From assembly GCA_028689715.1 (NCBI GenBank), contig JAQVCQ010000019.1, forward strand, positions 1-35,852: a stretch of DNA of 35,852 nucleotides, given 5' to 3'. The DNA comes from Lachnospiraceae bacterium (GTDB taxonomy: Bacteria > Bacillota > Clostridia > Lachnospirales > Lachnospiraceae). Positions 33,503 through 35,852 of the stretch are shown here, piece after piece. How positions within the stretch are numbered: the first letter of the stretch is position 1; every line of letters begins with the position of its first letter. The translations under genes were made by a program, and so were the position numbers. A model generated the notes under the pieces. The model made no database searches. It saw only the letters and a program-made list of their open reading frames with translations, and was not told the origin of the DNA.

Positions 33503-34695
33503 TGCATGCAGTAAGAAATATACGATTATGTACAAAGGATTGCCTGTGTTTGTATGTCTGTCCTACAGGTGCCACTGATACAGAAACCGGACAGATCGAT
33601 CCTGATAAGTGTATCAGCGGATGCCGTTTGTGCGTGGATTCCTGTCCTTCCCATGCAATATCGCTGATTCCTGATACCTTCCCACCACAACAGGAAAAGA
33701 AGATTCAGACACAAAATGCATTACTTAAGATGGCATCTCAAAAGGCTACCCTTGAAAAAATGGCTGAACAGATCGCTCATGAAACAGATGACCCAGTCCT
33801 TGAACAGCTTGCATCTGCTATTGCCATATCACATCATCTTATGGCTGAAGATCTGATTCGCGAGTCTGGATATATGCTCCCGCAAAGTGAAAGTACAATA
33901 AAACTCTTAGAACAATTATGTGAAACTGAAAAAGAACCTGATTTCCCTGTAGAATCTGTAAAAATGCTAATTCAGACACTTAATAAGAACAATCAAAATT
34001 CAACTATATTAAATAAAAAGGAGAATCAAAATATGGAAAGATATCGTTGTACTGTCTGTGGCTACATTCACGAAGGAACACTCCCTGCCGATTTCAAATG
34101 CCCTGTCTGTAAGCAACCCGCGTCAGTCTTTGAAAAAATCGAAGAAAAAGCTCCATCAGGAAACAAATATGCCGGAACAAAAACTGAAAAGAATCTTATG
34201 GAAGCGTTCGCTGGTGAAAGCCAGGCACGTAATAAGTATACTTATTTTTCAAATATTGCATCCAGAGAAGGTTACGATCAGATCAGCGAATTATTCCTGA
34301 AGACTGCAAGAAATGAACAGGAACATGCTCGTTTGTGGTATGAGGAACTGGGAAATCTTGGATCGACAGCTGAAAATCTACTGCATGCAGCTGAAGGAGA
34401 ACATTACGAGTGGACAGACATGTATGATGGCTTTGCCAAAGATGCAGAATCAGAAGGTTTTTCTGAACTTGCAGCAAGATTCCGCCGTGTTGCAGCGATC
34501 GAGAAAGCACATGAAGAAAGATACCGGGCTCTGCTGAAAAATATTGAAATGCAGCAGGTATTTGAAAAAGGGGAAGAAGCGATGTGGGAATGCCGTGTCT
34601 GCGGACATCTGGTCATGGGCAAAAAAGCGCCTGAAGTATGTCCCGTCTGCAAGTACTCACAATCGTATTTTGAGGTACGTAAGGAAAACTATTAA
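33502..34695 (+). CDS. rbr: Ferredoxin-rubrerythrin fusion (or overlapping in-frame genes)
   Basis: Residues 1-60 are a two-cluster ferredoxin-like domain with cysteines C10, C14, C16, C20 and C37, C41, C44, C48. About 60-160 are helical, and 161-177 a polar linker. From M178 comes a complete rubrerythrin: N-terminal rubredoxin knuckle C183, C186, C200, C203; a four-helix diiron domain with [22 protein letters not shown] and [11 protein letters not shown]; and a C-terminal rubredoxin C364, C367, C380, C383. Rubrerythrin reduces hydrogen peroxide with electrons from rubredoxin. The first start has a perfect AAGGAGGT; a second full binding site lies at 34017 before M178. The product may thus be one long protein, a separate 220-residue rubrerythrin (34033-34695), or both. 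Confidence 0.85.
   Translation: MHAVRNIRLCTKDCLCLYVCPTGATDTETGQIDPDKCISGCRLCVDSCPSHAISLIPDTFPPQQEKKIQTQNALLKMASQKATLEKMAEQIAHETDDPVLEQLASAIAISHHLMAEDLIRESGYMLPQSESTIKLLEQLCETEKEPDFPVESVKMLIQTLNKNNQNSTILNKKENQNMERYRCTVCGYIHEGTLPADFKCPVCKQPASVFEKIEEKAPSGNKYAGTKTEKNLMEAFAGESQARNKYTYFSNIASREGYDQISELFLKTARNEQEHARLWYEELGNLGSTAENLLHAAEGEHYEWTDMYDGFAKDAESEGFSELAARFRRVAAIEKAHEERYRALLKNIEMQQVFEKGEEAMWECRVCGHLVMGKKAPEVCPVCKYSQSYFEVRKENY
34017..34035 (+). promoter_or_regulatory. Internal ribosome binding site and ATG for rubrerythrin
   Basis: AAAGGAG (34017-34023) is 9 nt before an ATG (34033) in the same frame as the upstream ferredoxin. The preceding 45 bases are AT-rich and read like a spacer rather than coding sequence (asparagine- and lysine-rich residues), yet they hold no stop codon. 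The site would give a normal rubrerythrin on its own. Confidence 0.65.
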
Positions 34696-34708
34696 TAATA
34701 TGCTGATG

Positions 34709-34737
34709 AACGGTCACACATATTTTGTGTGGCCGTT
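34709..34737. terminator. Terminator between rubrerythrin and DUF89 genes
   Basis: A 12-bp stem (34709-34720 with 34726-34737), including one G-T pair, has a 5-nt loop and is followed on the plus strand by TTCTTAAGTTTTT. It can also serve the convergent minus-strand gene ending at 34749. Confidence 0.78.
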
Positions 34738-34748
34738 TTCTTAAGTTT

Positions 34749-35597
34749 TTAAGAACCACTATATTTAAAAACATAATCATTCAGTTCTACATTTAATTTA
34801 TTAGCGATCATCGGACACTTCGCTTTTAGTAAAAAGAATAAATTCCCTTTTTGTTCTGACAAAGCTTCAAAATTCCCCTGTCCCTTGCTGATGATCAGGT
34901 CAGCCTGATGAAACAATGTAATAAATTCCTTATTGCACTCTTCTAGTATTGTACCTGGAGCATTGCATCCTGTTGATACGATACGTGATACTTCTCCCAG
35001 CCCTGAATCATATGCTTCCTGTATTGTTGCATCATTGAGGATTGGTTCACTCCTGACGCCATATGTAACAGGTATATCTGGAAGGCTTTCTATCAATATT
35101 TTATCGAATACCGTTTCTCCTGTATTATCTCCTAAAATTAGTATATTAGACGCTACCTTTAATTTATCTTTAAAAAGCGTTAGATCACATACGGAAAATT
35201 CTTTGTCCAGCTCCTGCTCCACGCATCGTTTTACATCAATATCCTGATAAATTGCAGCATCTATATTATTTCCTGTTGCTGCAGTTTTCAATGCCCAATA
35301 GAGCTCACCATCCTGTTTTTTTATGAATTCCTGCAAAAATGGATATAATTTGTTTGCCGCATCCAGATCTCTTCTTTTTATATCATAATAGGCATCTTCC
35401 GTCCCAGTTATGTCCTTAATGATCCGCTGAATCCCTCTTGCAAGATCCGGAGCATTTCTATATGCCTTAAAGGCTAACAGTATCGATAACGCTTCTTCCA
35501 CTATCTTTTCTTGCTGTTCTATATCGTTTGTGACCATCCGCGAAGCTTCCAGTGCCTGTTTTAACATGCATGGAATACAATCAAGTGTTATTTCCAT
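34749..35597 (-). CDS. DUF89 / ARMT1-like phosphatase-family protein
   Basis: This 282-residue cytoplasmic protein is of the DUF89 family, whose studied members are metal-dependent phosphatases acting on damaged phosphometabolites or sugar phosphates. The family metal-site motifs are present: ILGDNTGETVFDK near 155-167 and DLIISKGQGNFEAL near 235. The N-terminal CIPC (C7, C10), with STGCNAPG and KAKCPM, marks the prokaryotic cysteine-bearing subgroup. GAGGAGG lies 6 nt before the ATG. It follows the probable radical SAM gene by 56 bp in the same direction and may be co-transcribed. Substrate unknown. Confidence 0.86.
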   Translation of the reverse strand: MEITLDCIPCMLKQALEASRMVTNDIEQQEKIVEEALSILLAFKAYRNAPDLARGIQRIIKDITGTEDAYYDIKRRDLDAANKLYPFLQEFIKKQDGELYWALKTAATGNNIDAAIYQDIDVKRCVEQELDKEFSVCDLTLFKDKLKVASNILILGDNTGETVFDKILIESLPDIPVTYGVRSEPILNDATIQEAYDSGLGEVSRIVSTGCNAPGTILEECNKEFITLFHQADLIISKGQGNFEALSEQKGNLFFLLKAKCPMIANKLNVELNDYVFKYSGS

Positions 35598-35653
35598 AAT
35601 ACCTCCTCAAAAACTCTAATCCTATTCTTAAATATAGATCAATCTTATGTTCA

Positions 35654-35852
35654 TTATGAAATAAATTTATTTTCTTTCAAATGATACTTATGATGCATAA
35701 ACAACTTGTGTTTTATAATCCACCAGCCCGGTGCCCAGATTCTCTGTTTCATAGCCGGCGACGCACTCCCTATCATCCAACAATTTTTTTGACATTGTTT
35801 AACCTGTTCTCTTACTTTTTTTGCCTGTTCTGAATACCATATTTCCTGCCAT
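35654..35852 (-). CDS. C-terminal fragment of a probable radical SAM/SPASM protein
   Basis: The frame is open on the minus strand from the window edge to TAA at 35654-35656, giving 65 residues with no start in view. It contains WYSEQAKKVREQVKQC, then CWMIGSASPAMKQRIWAPGW, and a basic tail. The cysteines (C20, C24) before W-M-I-G and the tryptophan-rich end resemble the tail of SPASM-type radical SAM proteins of Clostridia, which bind an auxiliary Fe-S cluster there. The assignment rests on this short tail only. It is cut by the window end, not by mutation. The DUF89 gene follows 56 bp downstream. Confidence 0.5.
   Translation of the reverse strand, partial: WQEIWYSEQAKKVREQVKQCQKNCWMIGSASPAMKQRIWAPGWWIIKHKLFMHHKYHLKENKFIS

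Noticed and set aside
33502..34695. Annotating only the ferredoxin or only the rubrerythrin as the gene
   Set aside because: The frame is continuous and both starts have strong ribosome binding sites, so sequence alone cannot exclude either product.
1..35852. CRISPR arrays, tRNA or rRNA genes, insertion sequences, prophage
   Set aside because: No evenly spaced repeats with unique spacers, no cloverleaf or rRNA segments and no transposase, integrase or phage structural motifs were found on reading both strands.

Overview
The window looks like chromosome of an AT-rich Gram-positive anaerobe, most likely a gut Lachnospiraceae (Clostridia). The reasons are a giant two-ATPase acyl-CoA dehydratase activase, rubredoxin/rubrerythrin oxygen defence, a domain-permuted membrane GH3 glucosidase of the kind known from Ruminococcus albus and Butyrivibrio, a KtrAB potassium system, an AgrC/LytTR-type two-component pair and strong Shine-Dalgarno sites (AGGAGG) before nearly every gene. 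Genus cannot be fixed from the sequence alone. No rRNA, tRNA, CRISPR, insertion sequence or phage gene was seen; this is ordinary genomic backbone with several unusual gene architectures.

Layout. 1-4480: terminator of an off-window gene, then the 1410-residue activase, ended by a very strong two-way terminator. 4478-9285 (minus): a six-gene set, HD-domain hydrolase, Gfo/Idh/MocA oxidoreductase, acylphosphatase, CutC, single-domain rhodanese, CoA-disulfide reductase with rhodanese tail. 9322-12144 (minus): a PfkB-type sugar kinase and an AzgA-type purine permease, each with its own terminator. 12314-16140 (minus): a signalling operon of Nudix hydrolase, DUF438/hemerythrin-like/PAS protein, membrane diguanylate cyclase and PNPOx-like flavoprotein. 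16224-19682: a GH4 6-phospho-glycosidase plus BadF-type sugar kinase, divergent from an AraC regulator, with a shared direct repeat between the promoters. 19695-25728 (minus): two GH3 beta-glucosidases, one membrane-anchored and permuted, one apparently cytoplasmic, with a GtrA membrane protein whose start overlaps the stop of the second GH3 gene. 25886-27998 (minus): LytTR response regulator and GHKL histidine kinase. 28163-30203 (plus): KtrB and KtrA. 30226-32520 (minus): Cache-HAMP-PAS-GGDEF-HD-GYP protein with a degenerate HD site. 32781-34737 (plus): double-rubredoxin protein and a ferredoxin-rubrerythrin fusion. 34749-35852 (minus): DUF89 protein and the C-terminal tail of a probable radical SAM protein.

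How it works together. The clear themes are beta-glucoside use (permuted extracellular GH3, cytoplasmic GH3, GH4 with its kinase, AraC regulation), c-di-GMP signalling (two GGDEF proteins plus a DUF438/PAS sensor), thiol/persulfide and oxygen defence (CoA-disulfide reductase, rhodaneses, rubredoxin-rubrerythrin) and potassium homeostasis. Several starts were moved from the longest reading frame to sites with good ribosome binding sites, including two TTG starts (14461 and 22759). The most interesting points are the in-frame ferredoxin-rubrerythrin fusion that runs through a full internal ribosome binding site, the 12-bp tandem repeat that multiplies the start codon of the GH4 gene, the permuted GH3, and the HD-GYP domain that has lost its HD pair.
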